The notes under the pieces: model-generated | Told to the model about the DNA's origin: nothing | The model's input: the letters and a program-made list of their open reading frames with translations, nothing else | The model's database searches: none | Source: Mangrovihabitans endophyticus | Lineage (GTDB): Bacteria; Actinomycetota; Actinomycetes; Mycobacteriales; Micromonosporaceae | Reading direction: 5' to 3' | DNA: 64,000 nt | Assembly (NCBI RefSeq): GCF_014646155.1 | Contig: NZ_BMMX01000020.1 | Coordinates: 46,048 to 110,047 of the forward strand | Part shown: positions 51,772 through 60,783 of the stretch, piece after piece | Layout: every line of letters begins with the position of its first letter | Numbering within the stretch: position 1 is the first letter of the stretch | Translations under genes and position numbers: made by a program

Positions 51772-53160
51772 TTACCCGCTTTCGGAGGTGACCGCGGGCG
51801 TCGCCGTGCCGAGGGCCGACCGGGCCTTCGCCGGCACGGTCACCGCCGTGGCCTCGCCCGGCGCCGGTGGCGGCGCGCCGCCGCGGGCGGCGGCCTCGAT
51901 CGCGTGGTGGAACGCCCGTGCGCTGGGCCAGCGTCCGACCATCGCGAGCATCGCCAGCACGCCGCCGATGCTCCACACTCCGACGACGAGCGGGACCGGA
52001 GCGCGGTCGGCGATCAGTCCGGTGATCATCACGGCCCCGCCTTGGCTCAACTGCAGCCCCTGCTGGATCACGCCGAAGGCGCGGGCGCGGTAGCCGTGCG
52101 GCAACGCCAGGACGAATCGAGCGTTCAGGTTGGGCAGCAGGCCGCCCACCGCGGCGCCGGAGAGCAGCACGAGGCCGGCGACGACCGGTGGTGGCGGCGC
52201 GGCGAGTGCGGGCACCAGCACCAACGGCGCGGCGACCGCGAGGGGGCGGGTCAGCCGTTCGCGACGCGCGGCGGTGAGGAACCGGTTGAGCAGGATGCCG
52301 CCGATGACGAAGCCGACCGGGTTGGCCGCCATGATCATGCCCTGGTCGAGACCGCGGGTCGCTTCGTCCGGATTGCTCTGTGCGGCCCAGGCGGCGGCCA
52401 GGCCCTCGGGGACGATCGCGAATGCCGAAGCGGCGTAGACCATCAACGCGATGGCGCGCAACACGTGCGAGCCGAACACCATGCGGAAGCCCTCGCCGGC
52501 CTCGCGCAGCAGATGCTGACGAGGCCGCCCGGTCTCGGCCGGAGGCCGGGAACGCACGCCCAGGACGATCAGCAGGGCGGAGATCGCGAAGGTGACCGCG
52601 TCGATGCCGATGGCCAGCCGGGGGTCGATGGCGATGGCCAGCGCGGCGCCGGCCAGATAGCCGACGACCTGCGCCGCCTGCAACGTCGTGGCGTTCAGCG
52701 TCAACGCCACCGGCAACTGTTCGCGGTCGAGCACCTGCGGCAGCATCGCCGACCGCGCGGCCTGGGTCGGCGGCGTGCCGAGGGTGGCCAGGAACGCGAT
52801 GGTGAGGACCAGGGTCCAATGCTGACCCGGGATGATCAGCAGCAGCACCAGGCCCATCCGGGCCAGGTCGCACAGGATCATCACCCTGCGATAGGAGTGG
52901 CGCTCGGCCAGCGTGGCCAGCAGCGGACCGCCGATGATCCAGGGCAGATAGGTGATCGCGAAGGCGGCCGCGGACAGGAAGGCCGAGTCGGTCTGCTGAT
53001 AGACCAGCACGGTGATGGCGGCGCGGGCCAGGTAGTCGCCCAGCCAGCTCACCAGGAACGCCAGATAGATGGCGCGGTATTCATCCCGGGCGAGGATCTC
53101 GCGGAAGGTGACCTTGCGGTCGCTCTTTCCCTCGAGTTCGTCGGACACCAGGCCCTCCAT
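51772..53160 (-). CDS. MFS transporter, 12-TM type
   Basis: A 462-residue transporter of the MFS_3 group, related to drug or siderophore efflux. About 12 hydrophobic segments; the N-terminus is cytosolic (MEGLVSDELEGKSDRKVTF) and LLATLAERHSYRRVMILCDLARMG is the conserved loop between spans 2 and 3. TPPTQAARSAMLPQVLD is also conserved. The substrate is unknown. ATG 53160; a GTG 12 bases later is possible. glbO follows directly. Confidence 0.87.
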   Translation of the reverse strand: MEGLVSDELEGKSDRKVTFREILARDEYRAIYLAFLVSWLGDYLARAAITVLVYQQTDSAFLSAAAFAITYLPWIIGGPLLATLAERHSYRRVMILCDLARMGLVLLLIIPGQHWTLVLTIAFLATLGTPPTQAARSAMLPQVLDREQLPVALTLNATTLQAAQVVGYLAGAALAIAIDPRLAIGIDAVTFAISALLIVLGVRSRPPAETGRPRQHLLREAGEGFRMVFGSHVLRAIALMVYAASAFAIVPEGLAAAWAAQSNPDEATRGLDQGMIMAANPVGFVIGGILLNRFLTAARRERLTRPLAVAAPLVLVPALAAPPPPVVAGLVLLSGAAVGGLLPNLNARFVLALPHGYRARAFGVIQQGLQLSQGGAVMITGLIADRAPVPLVVGVWSIGGVLAMLAMVGRWPSARAFHHAIEAAARGGAPPPAPGEATAVTVPAKARSALGTATPAVTSESG

Positions 53161-53349
53161 CGTTCACGGCCGTCACCGGATCGCGGACGATCGGCCTGTG
53201 CACGCTCTGGGCGAACGTGACGCTGCAAGTGCATATGCTCTGTGCGCGATTCTGCCCGATCGTCCGAGCGGTGGCTAGGGCGTACGAAACAATTGTCGGC
53301 CGTTCGGTGGAGGTGGCCTATCCACTGATTGGCCTTTCCGCAGCTCAGC

Positions 53350-54405
53350 TCATTCTTCTGTGGGGCGGTCACGATTGCCGTACGCGAGCGGATATCCCGG
53401 CCGGGGGCCCATCCGCGACGCGGCGATGCGCTCCGAGAGGCCGGAGGTGTCCAACGCGTCGGTCATCGCGCGCCGGAGCGCGCGCTGGAGGGTGATCCGG
53501 GAGTCGGACGTGGTCTTGGCGATGGTCCGGATCACCGCACCGTCCACGGTCAACTGTTCGACGCCCACCACGTTCGGCGGTTCGAGGAACTCGGCGGCGT
53601 GTTCGCTGTCCGCCGCCAGCGCCTCGGCGGCCTGACGCAGGACCGTGGTGGCCTGCTCCGCGCTCACGAACCCGATCGGGGTATCGATGACCACCATCGC
53701 CCAGCCCTGGCTCTTGTTCCCCACCCGGATGATTTCCCCGTTGCGGATATACCAGAGCACGCCCTGCGCGTCGCGGACCGTGGTGATCCGCAATCCGACG
53801 GTTTCCACCACGCCGATCGCTTCACCAAGATCGACTGTGTCCCCGACGCCGTATTGATCCTCTAATAGCATGAAAAGACCAGCTATAAGATCTTTGACCA
53901 GGCTTTGCGAGCCGAAGCCCAGGGCCACCCCGACGATTCCCGCGCTGGCCAGCAGCGGGCCGAGATTGAATCCGAATTCCCCCAGGACGAGCAGGGCGGC
54001 CAGGGAGAACACGGTGGCCGTCACGAAACTGCGTAGCACCGACCCGATCGCCTCGGCGCGCTGGCGTCGTCGTTCCGGAATGAACTGCTTCTCCGCAGCG
54101 GTGTCCGCCGGCCGCTCCTTCAACGGCCGTAGCAGCGACGGCATGCTGGCCCGCGACGTGGTGGTGGTCAGCCGGCGCAGGGCCCGGTGCAGCAGCCATC
54201 GGATGAGGATCGCGGCCACGATGATCCCGATGATCCGCAGCGGCTTCACGATCACCACGTAGCTGCTGCTGGCCAGCCACTGGTTGCCGGTCCAGTCGAG
54301 GACCCGGGTGCACAGGGCGTCGGTCTGGCAGATTTTTTCCACGTCCGGTGAGGTATAGAGGTCGCCCGGCGTGGTCGGTTCTGGAGTGGGGGCTTGCAGA
54401 ATCAC
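53350..54405 (-). CDS. Mechanosensitive ion channel (MscS family)
   Basis: A 351-residue channel protein. Three membrane segments (about 48-68, 120-142, 150-172), the pore-lining helix LGPLLASAGIVGVALGFGSQSLVKDLIAGLF, and the beta domain VGDTVDLGEAIGVVETVGLRITTVRDAQGVLWYIRNGEI. It releases solutes on hypo-osmotic shock. The N-terminus carries two Cys (ICQTDALCTRV). The ATG at 54405 starts MILQAPTPEP. The 189-bp spacer beyond its 3' end and the 172-bp spacer before it show no clear regulatory element. Confidence 0.9.
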   Translation of the reverse strand: MILQAPTPEPTTPGDLYTSPDVEKICQTDALCTRVLDWTGNQWLASSSYVVIVKPLRIIGIIVAAILIRWLLHRALRRLTTTTSRASMPSLLRPLKERPADTAAEKQFIPERRRQRAEAIGSVLRSFVTATVFSLAALLVLGEFGFNLGPLLASAGIVGVALGFGSQSLVKDLIAGLFMLLEDQYGVGDTVDLGEAIGVVETVGLRITTVRDAQGVLWYIRNGEIIRVGNKSQGWAMVVIDTPIGFVSAEQATTVLRQAAEALAADSEHAAEFLEPPNVVGVEQLTVDGAVIRTIAKTTSDSRITLQRALRRAMTDALDTSGLSERIAASRMGPRPGYPLAYGNRDRPTEE

Positions 54406-54577
54406 GAGTCCGTACCGTACCCGTGCACGACCGTGTGGTGCCGCGGACCTCAGACGTTTACGTCGTGGCCACAGATAGTGCTCGCAATTCCCTCGCTAAT
54501 CGGGGACTATTGGCGCACGTACTCCAGAAGTCAAGGGCAACGGGAGCGGTTACCGGACCTCAAGAAGGGCGATCACG

Positions 54578-55123
54578 ATGCCTGACATACGACCCTCAGT
54601 GGGCTCTTCCGCGTTAGTACTGAACGCCACCTACGAGCCGCTGTGCGTCGTATCGGTGCGTCGAGCGACCATCCTCGTCCTGACCACCAAGGCCGAATGC
54701 GTCTCAGACGGCGACGGCCTGCTGCACTCCGCGCACCACGTCCTCCCCGTGCCCTCCGTGGTGCGGCTGACCCGGTACGTGAAGGTGCCGTACCGCACAC
54801 ACGTCGGCCTGTCCCGCCGGGCCATCTTCGCGCGCGACGGTGGACGCTGCGCCTATTGCCGGGGTTCCGCCGAGACCATCGACCATGTCTTCCCGCGCAG
54901 CCGAGGCGGCCTGCACGCCTGGGAGAACGTGGTGGCGGCCTGCGCCAAGTGCAACCACAGCAAGGGCGACCGCACGCCGGCCGAGCTGGGGTGGCGGCTG
55001 CACGAGCCGCCGGCGGCGCCGCGCGGGGTTGCCTGGCGGGTGCTCGGCCATCGCACACCCGACCCGAGGTGGGCGGACTGGCTCGGCCTACCGAAGCCGA
55101 AGTTGATCGCCGAGGCGGCCTGA
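54578..55123 (+). CDS. HNH endonuclease-like protein
   Basis: A 181-residue protein with an HNH nuclease fold at about 85-135: two zinc-binding pairs, CAYC and CAKC, flank TIDHVFPRSRGGLHAWENVV, in which DH and N are the catalytic and metal residues. N-terminal SSALVLNATYEPLCVVSVRRA is the conserved start of this bacterial HNH family. No restriction or mobile-element partner is adjacent, so a housekeeping DNA-processing role is plausible. Overlaps the convergent sortase by 36 bp. Confidence 0.87.
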   Translation: MPDIRPSVGSSALVLNATYEPLCVVSVRRATILVLTTKAECVSDGDGLLHSAHHVLPVPSVVRLTRYVKVPYRTHVGLSRRAIFARDGGRCAYCRGSAETIDHVFPRSRGGLHAWENVVAACAKCNHSKGDRTPAELGWRLHEPPAAPRGVAWRVLGHRTPDPRWADWLGLPKPKLIAEAA

Positions 55124-55948
55124 ACCCCCAGCCGCTCCGACCAGGTCGTCCTTCGTGCCGATCAGTGACGCGAAGACCACCACGTTGTCGCTGTACCCCT
55201 GCGCGCCGCCCAGCCAGGTGCCGCCGCACGTCATCAGGCGCAGGGACGGCCGGCTGTAGTCGCCGTACACCCGCTGCACGGGCAGCGCCGACTTGCCGAA
55301 GTGCTCGACCGAGTTGACCTCGAAGACCGCCGTCTCGCGGTCCTCCCGCTGGACCTCGATGAGCTGGCCCGGCTTCATCGCCCGCAGCCGGTGGAAGATC
55401 GACGGGCCGGTGCGGGTGTCCGCGTGCCCGACGATCAGGGCCGGGCCGAACTGGCCGGGTGTGGGACCGCCGCGGTACCAGCCCGCCTCGTTGTGGCGGT
55501 TCAACGGCGGCACGTCGACCGAACCGTCCCGGGCCAGGCCCACGGCGAGCACCGGCGCTTCCACCTTGATCGCCGGGATAGCGAGGCGGACCGGAGCGCT
55601 CGGATCGAGCACCGGAAACGCCCGCGGCGGTGGTTCATCGGGCCCACGGAACAGGTCCGCGAGGTCGAACCGGGTGGCGTTGCCCAGCCCCGCCGCGACC
55701 GCGAACAGCCCGACCACGACCAGCACGGCGGCGACGAGCTTGAGCGGCCCCCGGTCGATCTCGATCACCAGGCGGGGGCGGGGCGGGCGCGCGCCGGGTC
55801 GTCGGGCGGGCGCCCGCGAGGGCGCGCCGGTGGCACCGGGCCGCCGGGCCGGCGCCTGCGGCCGTGCGCCGGTGGCACCCCGGGGTCGGGGCGCGGTCTG
55901 CGCCGGCCTGCGGCGCAGCACGGACTCCGGCATGCGGGGGCCGGTCAT
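55088..55948 (-). CDS. Class F-like sortase
   Basis: A 286-residue sortase-fold protein. A long Pro/Arg/Ala-rich cytoplasmic segment (1-60) precedes one membrane anchor (about 72-92, LVAAVLVVVGLFAVAAGLG). The catalytic His is in ALIVGHADTR and the catalytic Cys in LRLMTCGGTW. The late strand GYSDNVVVFA matches class F members. The Arg that completes the catalytic triad is not evident; the position I expect reads Ser/Asn. It overlaps the upstream gene by ATGA and is its likely partner. Function is therefore either cell-wall protein anchoring or a catalytically impaired variant. Confidence 0.85.
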   Translation of the reverse strand: MTGPRMPESVLRRRPAQTAPRPRGATGARPQAPARRPGATGAPSRAPARRPGARPPRPRLVIEIDRGPLKLVAAVLVVVGLFAVAAGLGNATRFDLADLFRGPDEPPPRAFPVLDPSAPVRLAIPAIKVEAPVLAVGLARDGSVDVPPLNRHNEAGWYRGGPTPGQFGPALIVGHADTRTGPSIFHRLRAMKPGQLIEVQREDRETAVFEVNSVEHFGKSALPVQRVYGDYSRPSLRLMTCGGTWLGGAQGYSDNVVVFASLIGTKDDLVGAAGGSGRLGDQLRLR

Positions 55949-56433
55949 CCCAGGCGTCGCCGCCGCGCGGACAGGACGGCGAGGATCAGCCCCGCCGCGA
56001 TGGCGGTGACGCCGCCCCCGATCAGCATCGGCGCGGACCGTCCCGGTGCAGTCCCGCCGCCCCCGGTCGCCGGGCCGCGGGCCGGGGAGATCCGCACCAC
56101 CACGTGCAGCGTGCTGGTGGCGGTGGCGCCGTCCGGGCATCGCAACGTGACCTGGTAATCGCCCGCCTTGGTGTCCTTGGGCACGCGGGCGGTGCTGGTG
56201 AGGAAGCCGTACCGGGGCGAAACCGTCACCTTTCCGGTGGGCGCGGAGGTCACCGTGGCGGCGGTCAGATTGTCGTCACAACTGGCGCGGAACCCGACCT
56301 CGTCGCCGACCGGAACGGTGCTGGGGTTCGTCTCGACGAAGACGCCGGCGGCTCGCGCCGGTGCCGGGCCGGTGAACAGGACACACAGGCCCAGCGCGAT
56401 CGCAGCCTGGACGGCGCGGACGGACATGCGCAT
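55945..56433 (-). CDS. Exported protein with C-terminal membrane anchor
   Basis: A 162-residue protein. Signal peptide MRMSVRAVQAAIALGLCVLF...ARAAG; an immunoglobulin-like beta domain with two cysteines (RASCDDN and LRCPDG); a Pro/Gly/Thr-rich linker; then a membrane helix (MLIGGGVTAIAAGLILAVLS) and RRRR. This is the layout of a sortase substrate, but no LPxTG or LAxTG is visible (nearest: GPATGG). It is translationally coupled to the sortase. Start ATG 56433 has GGGGG upstream; the second ATG is 56427. Confidence 0.75.
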   Translation of the reverse strand: MRMSVRAVQAAIALGLCVLFTGPAPARAAGVFVETNPSTVPVGDEVGFRASCDDNLTAATVTSAPTGKVTVSPRYGFLTSTARVPKDTKAGDYQVTLRCPDGATATSTLHVVVRISPARGPATGGGGTAPGRSAPMLIGGGVTAIAAGLILAVLSARRRRLG

Positions 56434-56632
56434 GAGACCCCCTTCTGCCGCCTGGTGGAGGAACATCTCGTACGGCGCGTGAAGGTGATTTTCGCATCCG
56501 CGAGCGGATTCCGCGAAGATCGGCGACCGGATGGGTGGTCGGGTGCGACCCGACGCTCCGGGAAGACCCGGCCTCCGCTACCGTGATTGAGGTTCGGATC
56601 ATTGGAACACCGGCGCCTGGGGGCGTGTACAT

Positions 56633-56929
56633 ATGTCGGTACTGAGCACCGTTCTGGTCTTCGTGATCATTCCGGTGGTGGCCATCGCGGTGGTGGGCTC
56701 GCTGGTCGCCGCGGGCACCTCGTCGAAGGTTCATTCGAGGCGCTACCGCCCCGGGCGGCCGTACGACTTCCGGCCGATCTGGTTCCTGGCCGCGCCCGAG
56801 CAGATCGGCACCACCGCGGGGGGACCGGCGGACAACCACGCGCCCGTGCTGGAGGCGCGCAGCACCGAGGACAGCTCCGGACGGCGCGTGCTGCCCGGCC
56901 CGGTAGGAGGCGCAAGTGACCGCTGGTGA
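56633..56929 (+). CDS. Small membrane protein, CtaJ-like
   Basis: A 98-residue protein: one membrane segment near the N-terminus (about 4-27, LSTVLVFVIIPVVAIAVVGSLVAAG) followed by RRYRPGRPYDFRPIWFLAAPEQ. This resembles the small actinobacterial protein described as a cytochrome aa3 oxidase subunit (CtaJ) with the pattern RYRPGxxWxxxPxWW; the aromatic residues differ here. It overlaps the following gene by 14 bp. The assignment is tentative. Confidence 0.6.
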   Translation: MSVLSTVLVFVIIPVVAIAVVGSLVAAGTSSKVHSRRYRPGRPYDFRPIWFLAAPEQIGTTAGGPADNHAPVLEARSTEDSSGRRVLPGPVGGASDRW

Positions 56930-57386
56930 AACCGACGAGCAGCCGATGACCGCGCTGGACAAGCCGGGCGGCGCGACGCTGACCGAGGATCCCCGCTCGG
57001 CGGTGGGTGCCGAGGGCGCCGCGGTGCTCGACGGCCCGTTCACCACCCGGCAGCTACTCCGGCTGGACCAGGCGCTGCGCCTGGCCGATCAGCAGACCGG
57101 CCTGACGTTCAGCGTCTATGTCGGTGAGCTCACCGAGCCGGTGCGCGAGGCGTCGGAGCGGCTGCACGAGCAGATCGAGAACGCGGCGCACGCGGTGCTG
57201 CTCGCGGTCTCGCCCAACCAGCGTGTGCTGGAGATCGTCACCGGCAACGAGGCGCGCAAGCGCATCTCCGACCGGGACGCGAAGCTGGCCGCGTTGTCCA
57301 TGGCTGCGGCGTTCGCGGGGGGCGACCTGGCGGGCGGCGTGCTCGCCGGGATCGACCAGTTGGCCACCCACGCCGGCCGGCACTGA
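56916..57386 (+). CDS. DUF5130/TPM-domain protein
   Basis: A 156-residue protein. The first 40 residues are disordered; residues about 40-150 match the TPM-domain-like DUF5130 pattern (LDGPFTTRQLLRLDQALRLADQQTGLTFSVYVGEL, NAAHAVLLAVSPNQRVLEIVTG). Such domains are often linked to membrane or photosystem-repair-like processes; no activity is known here. GTG 56916 follows GGAGG within the previous gene. A strong terminator follows at 57421. Confidence 0.82.
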   Translation: MTAGETDEQPMTALDKPGGATLTEDPRSAVGAEGAAVLDGPFTTRQLLRLDQALRLADQQTGLTFSVYVGELTEPVREASERLHEQIENAAHAVLLAVSPNQRVLEIVTGNEARKRISDRDAKLAALSMAAAFAGGDLAGGVLAGIDQLATHAGRH

Positions 57387-57420
57387 CCCCGCTCGCCAGC
57401 GCCCTGCTCCCCGCCATGTG

Positions 57421-57450
57421 AAAAAGCGGCCCCCATCGGGGCCGCTTTTT
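57421..57450 (+). terminator. Rho-independent terminator
   Basis: AAAAAGCGGCCCC, loop CATC, GGGGCCGCTTTTT forms a 13-base stem followed by a T run, 35 bases after the DUF5130 stop. Because A and T runs flank both sides, it can act on both strands. This is the only classical intrinsic terminator I see in the window. Confidence 0.95.
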
Positions 57451-57520
57451 TCGTTCCGGTTACCGCGCCGAAACAACCGCCTCACTCGTAGTCTGTGGTC
57501 CCGGGATGACGGAGGTCGGC

Positions 57521-58078
57521 ATGAGCCAAGGCTCGCTGGTGCGCTGGGGCGCTCCGACAGGCGTTTGGACCGAACCGGATCTGCATCTGTTCGCGCAGGA
57601 CGGCCACCGATACGAGATCATCGACGGCAGCCTGCATGTGACTCCACCGCCGGACGAGCGGCACGAGTCGGCGGTCCGCGCGCTGGTCGCGACGCTGCGT
57701 GCCGCCGCCCCGCCAGGCTGGTGGGTGTGCGCCCGCCTCGGGGTGCAGTTCGCCCGCACCAACCTCGTTCCTGACGTGGCGGTGCTGCGTCCCGGTTCGT
57801 CCGGTGCGGCCTGGGCCGACCCCGCGGATGTGGCGCTGGTCGTCGAAGTGGAGTCGGCGGCCAGTCGCCGCTACGACAGGTTGCTGAAGCCGATGCTCTA
57901 CGCGGACGCCGGCATCGCGCACTTCTGGCGTGTCGAATGGGGGCCCACGCCGTGCCTGCGGCTCCACGAGCTGACCGAGGACGGCCGGCACACGCCGCGC
58001 CGAACCGTGCGGGGTGCCGAGCCGGTGCGGCTCGACACCCCGTATCCGGTCCGGGTCGCCCCGGCGACCTGGGCCTGA
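57521..58078 (+). CDS. Uma2-family endonuclease-like protein (DUF820)
   Basis: A 185-residue protein with the restriction-nuclease-like Uma2 fold: YEIIDGSLHVTPPPDERHESAV, LVPDVAVLRP (the catalytic Asp in PDV), VALVVEVESAAS (E-x-E), and YDRLLKPMLYADAGIAHFWRVE. The ATG at 57521 has GGAGG six bases upstream, better than the ATG at 57506. Family members are extremely numerous in actinobacteria and cyanobacteria, and their targets are unknown. Confidence 0.85.
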   Translation: MSQGSLVRWGAPTGVWTEPDLHLFAQDGHRYEIIDGSLHVTPPPDERHESAVRALVATLRAAAPPGWWVCARLGVQFARTNLVPDVAVLRPGSSGAAWADPADVALVVEVESAASRRYDRLLKPMLYADAGIAHFWRVEWGPTPCLRLHELTEDGRHTPRRTVRGAEPVRLDTPYPVRVAPATWA

Positions 58079-58080
58079 GG

Positions 58081-60648
58081 CTATTCCCCGCGGCCCGCGG
58101 CGGTGTCCCGGGCGCGGGCGCGCAGCGCGCGGGACACCCCGTCGCGGCCCTCCGCGACCAGCCGTCGCAACGAGGCCGGGTGGCCGTCGCGGGCCAGCCA
58201 GGCGTCGGTCAGCGCGATGGTCTGGTCGCTGACCTGGTAGGTCGGGTACGCCAAGGTGACGAACTCCTGCGCCGGCTCGCTGTCCGAGCGGGACCACACC
58301 GGGCCCACCTCGTCGAAGAACTTCGCCGCGTACGGCGCGGTCAGCTCCACCTGGGTGGAGGTCTGGAAGCCCTGCAACAGGGACCGGCTGAGCCAGTTGG
58401 GCAGCTTCTCGTCGCCGGTGAGCTGCGCCCAGACGCGGGCCTTGTTCTCCGGCGTCGGCATCAGCGCCCGAGCCAGTGCCGCTTCGCGTTCCCCGCTGGC
58501 CGTGCGGTCGCCGTGCAGCTCGGCTTCGATCTCCTCCTCGGTCGCGCCGCCCTGCGCGGACAACTGCTGCAACAGCGTCCACCGCAGCTCGGTGTCCACC
58601 ACCAGGCCGTCCGGCGTCGCCGTGCCGTCCAGCCAGCCGCGCAGCACGGCCAGTTCCTCGGTGCCGCGCGCGGTGGCCGCGTACGCCCGTGCCCAGGCGA
58701 GCTGGAATCCGCTGCCCGGCGCGGCCGCCGCCACCGCCGCTCGCGCGGTGGCCGCCAGCATCGCGAAGCCGGTCGGCGCCCACTGCGGATCCGCGTACAG
58801 CACCAGCGCGCTCTGCGCCTGGCGCAGGGTCGCGGTGACCAGGTTGATGTCCTTCTCGGCGGGCAGCCCGGCGGCGACCAGGGCGATGTAGTCGCGGGCG
58901 GCCAGCTCCGCATCCCGGACCATGTCCCAGGCCGCGGCCCAGCACAGCGCGCGGGCCAGCGACGAGTCGAAGCCGGCGATGTGCTGCACCACGGTGGCCA
59001 TCGAGGACTCGTCCAGCCGCAGCTTCGCATAGGTCAGGTCGTCGTCGTTGAGCAGCAGCACGTCCGCGGCGCGGGTCCCGGTCAGGGCCGGGACCGGTGT
59101 CTGGTCGCCCGCGATGTCGATGCCGACCAGCTCACGCCGGACCAGCCGGTCGCCGTCCAGGTCGTACAGTCCGACCCCGACGCGGTGGGTACGCATGGTG
59201 GGGTAGCCAGCCGGTGCGTCCTGCCGCACCACGACGCTGCGGTACGTGCCGTCGGCCCCGATCTCGACCACCGGGCGCAGGGTGTTGACCTGAGCCGTCT
59301 CCAGCCACTGCGCGGCGAACTTGCGCAGTTCCCGCCCGGACGCGGCCTCCAGTTCGGTGAGCAGATCGTCGAAGGTGGCGTTGCCCCAGGCGTGCTTGCC
59401 GAAGTAGGCCCGCAGACCGGCCAGGAACGGCTCCTCGCCCACGTAGGCGACCAGTTGCTTGAGCACGCTCGCGCCCTTGGCGTACGTGATGCCGTCGAAG
59501 TTGACCTCCACCGCTTCCAGATCCGGCATCTCGGTGTACACCGGGTGGGTCGAGGAGAGTTGGTCCTGCCGGTAACCCCAGTTCTTGCGGACGGACAGGA
59601 ACGTGGTCCAGGCGTCGGTGAACCGGGTCGCCCGGCTGTTGCACCAGTGGCTGGCCCACTCGGCGAACGACTCGTTCAGCCACAGGTCGTTCCACCAGCG
59701 CATGGTGACCAGGTCCCCGAACCACATGTGCGCGAGTTCGTGCAGGATCGTGTTGGCCCGCTGCTCGTACTCGAAGTCGGTGACCGCCGAGCGGAACACG
59801 TAGTGCGCCTCGGCATGGGTGACGCAGCCGAAGTTCTCCATCGCGCCGGCGTTGAAGTCCGGCACCCACAACTGGTCGTACTTGGGCAGCGGGTAGCGCA
59901 CCCCGAACTGGTCGTGGAAGAAGTCGAAGCCCTGCTTGGTGATCAGGAACAGGTCGTCCGAGTCCAGGTAACGGGCCATCGACGCGCGGCAGAACACCCC
60001 CAGCTCGATGCCGTCATGGCTGTCGCGTACCTCGTGGTAGGGCCCGGCGCACAGCGCGGTGATATAGGTGCTCATCCGTGGCGACGTCGCGAAGTGCACG
60101 GTCTTCCCGCCGCTCGGGGCATCGGCCGTGTGCTCGGCCGGCATGTTGGAGATCACCTTCCAGTGCTTCGGCACCGTCGCATGCCAGGTGAACACGCTTT
60201 TCAGGTCGGGCTGGTCGAAGCACGCGTAAACCCGCTGCGCGTCCGCGGTCTCGAACTGGCTGTAGAGGTAGATCTCCTTGTCCACCGGATCCGGGCTGCG
60301 CTGCAGTCCCTGACCGCTCGCGGAGTAGTAGAAGTCGCCGTCCACCTCCAACGTGTTCTCCGCACGCAGGCCGGTCAGCACAAGGCCACTCTCGGCCGAC
60401 CAGCCGGAGACGTCCACGGCCTCGCCGTTGAGCACCGCCGAGCGCAGCGAGGCCGCGGCGACCTCGATGAACGTCTGCGCGCCCGGCTCGGTGCAGGAGA
60501 AGGAGACGCGGGTGACCGACCGGAAGGTGGACTCGCCGGGGTTGCCCGCGCCGTCGGTCAGGTCCAGGGCGATGTCGTACCCCGTCACCTCCAGCAGGCG
60601 GGCCCGCTCGGCGGCCTCGACCTGGGTCAGGTTACGAACTCCGGCCAC
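58081..60648 (-). CDS. pepN: Aminopeptidase N (M1 family)
   Basis: An 855-residue zinc aminopeptidase. Substrate-anchoring GAMENF at about 266, zinc motif HELAHMWFGD at about 300 and third ligand in NESFAEW at about 323. The C-terminal ERAP1-like domain follows. It releases N-terminal residues from peptides. GTG 60648 (VAGVRNLTQVEA) has AGGAG 7 bases upstream, better than the GTG at 60654. The stop lies two bases from the convergent Uma2 gene. Confidence 0.95.
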   Translation of the reverse strand: MAGVRNLTQVEAAERARLLEVTGYDIALDLTDGAGNPGESTFRSVTRVSFSCTEPGAQTFIEVAAASLRSAVLNGEAVDVSGWSAESGLVLTGLRAENTLEVDGDFYYSASGQGLQRSPDPVDKEIYLYSQFETADAQRVYACFDQPDLKSVFTWHATVPKHWKVISNMPAEHTADAPSGGKTVHFATSPRMSTYITALCAGPYHEVRDSHDGIELGVFCRASMARYLDSDDLFLITKQGFDFFHDQFGVRYPLPKYDQLWVPDFNAGAMENFGCVTHAEAHYVFRSAVTDFEYEQRANTILHELAHMWFGDLVTMRWWNDLWLNESFAEWASHWCNSRATRFTDAWTTFLSVRKNWGYRQDQLSSTHPVYTEMPDLEAVEVNFDGITYAKGASVLKQLVAYVGEEPFLAGLRAYFGKHAWGNATFDDLLTELEAASGRELRKFAAQWLETAQVNTLRPVVEIGADGTYRSVVVRQDAPAGYPTMRTHRVGVGLYDLDGDRLVRRELVGIDIAGDQTPVPALTGTRAADVLLLNDDDLTYAKLRLDESSMATVVQHIAGFDSSLARALCWAAAWDMVRDAELAARDYIALVAAGLPAEKDINLVTATLRQAQSALVLYADPQWAPTGFAMLAATARAAVAAAAPGSGFQLAWARAYAATARGTEELAVLRGWLDGTATPDGLVVDTELRWTLLQQLSAQGGATEEEIEAELHGDRTASGEREAALARALMPTPENKARVWAQLTGDEKLPNWLSRSLLQGFQTSTQVELTAPYAAKFFDEVGPVWSRSDSEPAQEFVTLAYPTYQVSDQTIALTDAWLARDGHPASLRRLVAEGRDGVSRALRARARDTAAGRGE

Positions 60649-60783
60649 GATCACTCTCCTGTTCCGACAACACGGGGGAGCGCGGACCGGCCCCCGTGAC
60701 GAGTTTTCCATGTCAGCCTATGCGTACCAGGCGTGTCCGAGGTCACCCCTGGCGGCCCGGTTCGCGGGTGGGACCATGCAGAG

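Noticed and set aside
54578..55123. HNH gene as part of a restriction or mobile element
   Set aside because: No methylase, integrase or inverted repeats flank it, and the family occurs widely as a single chromosomal gene.
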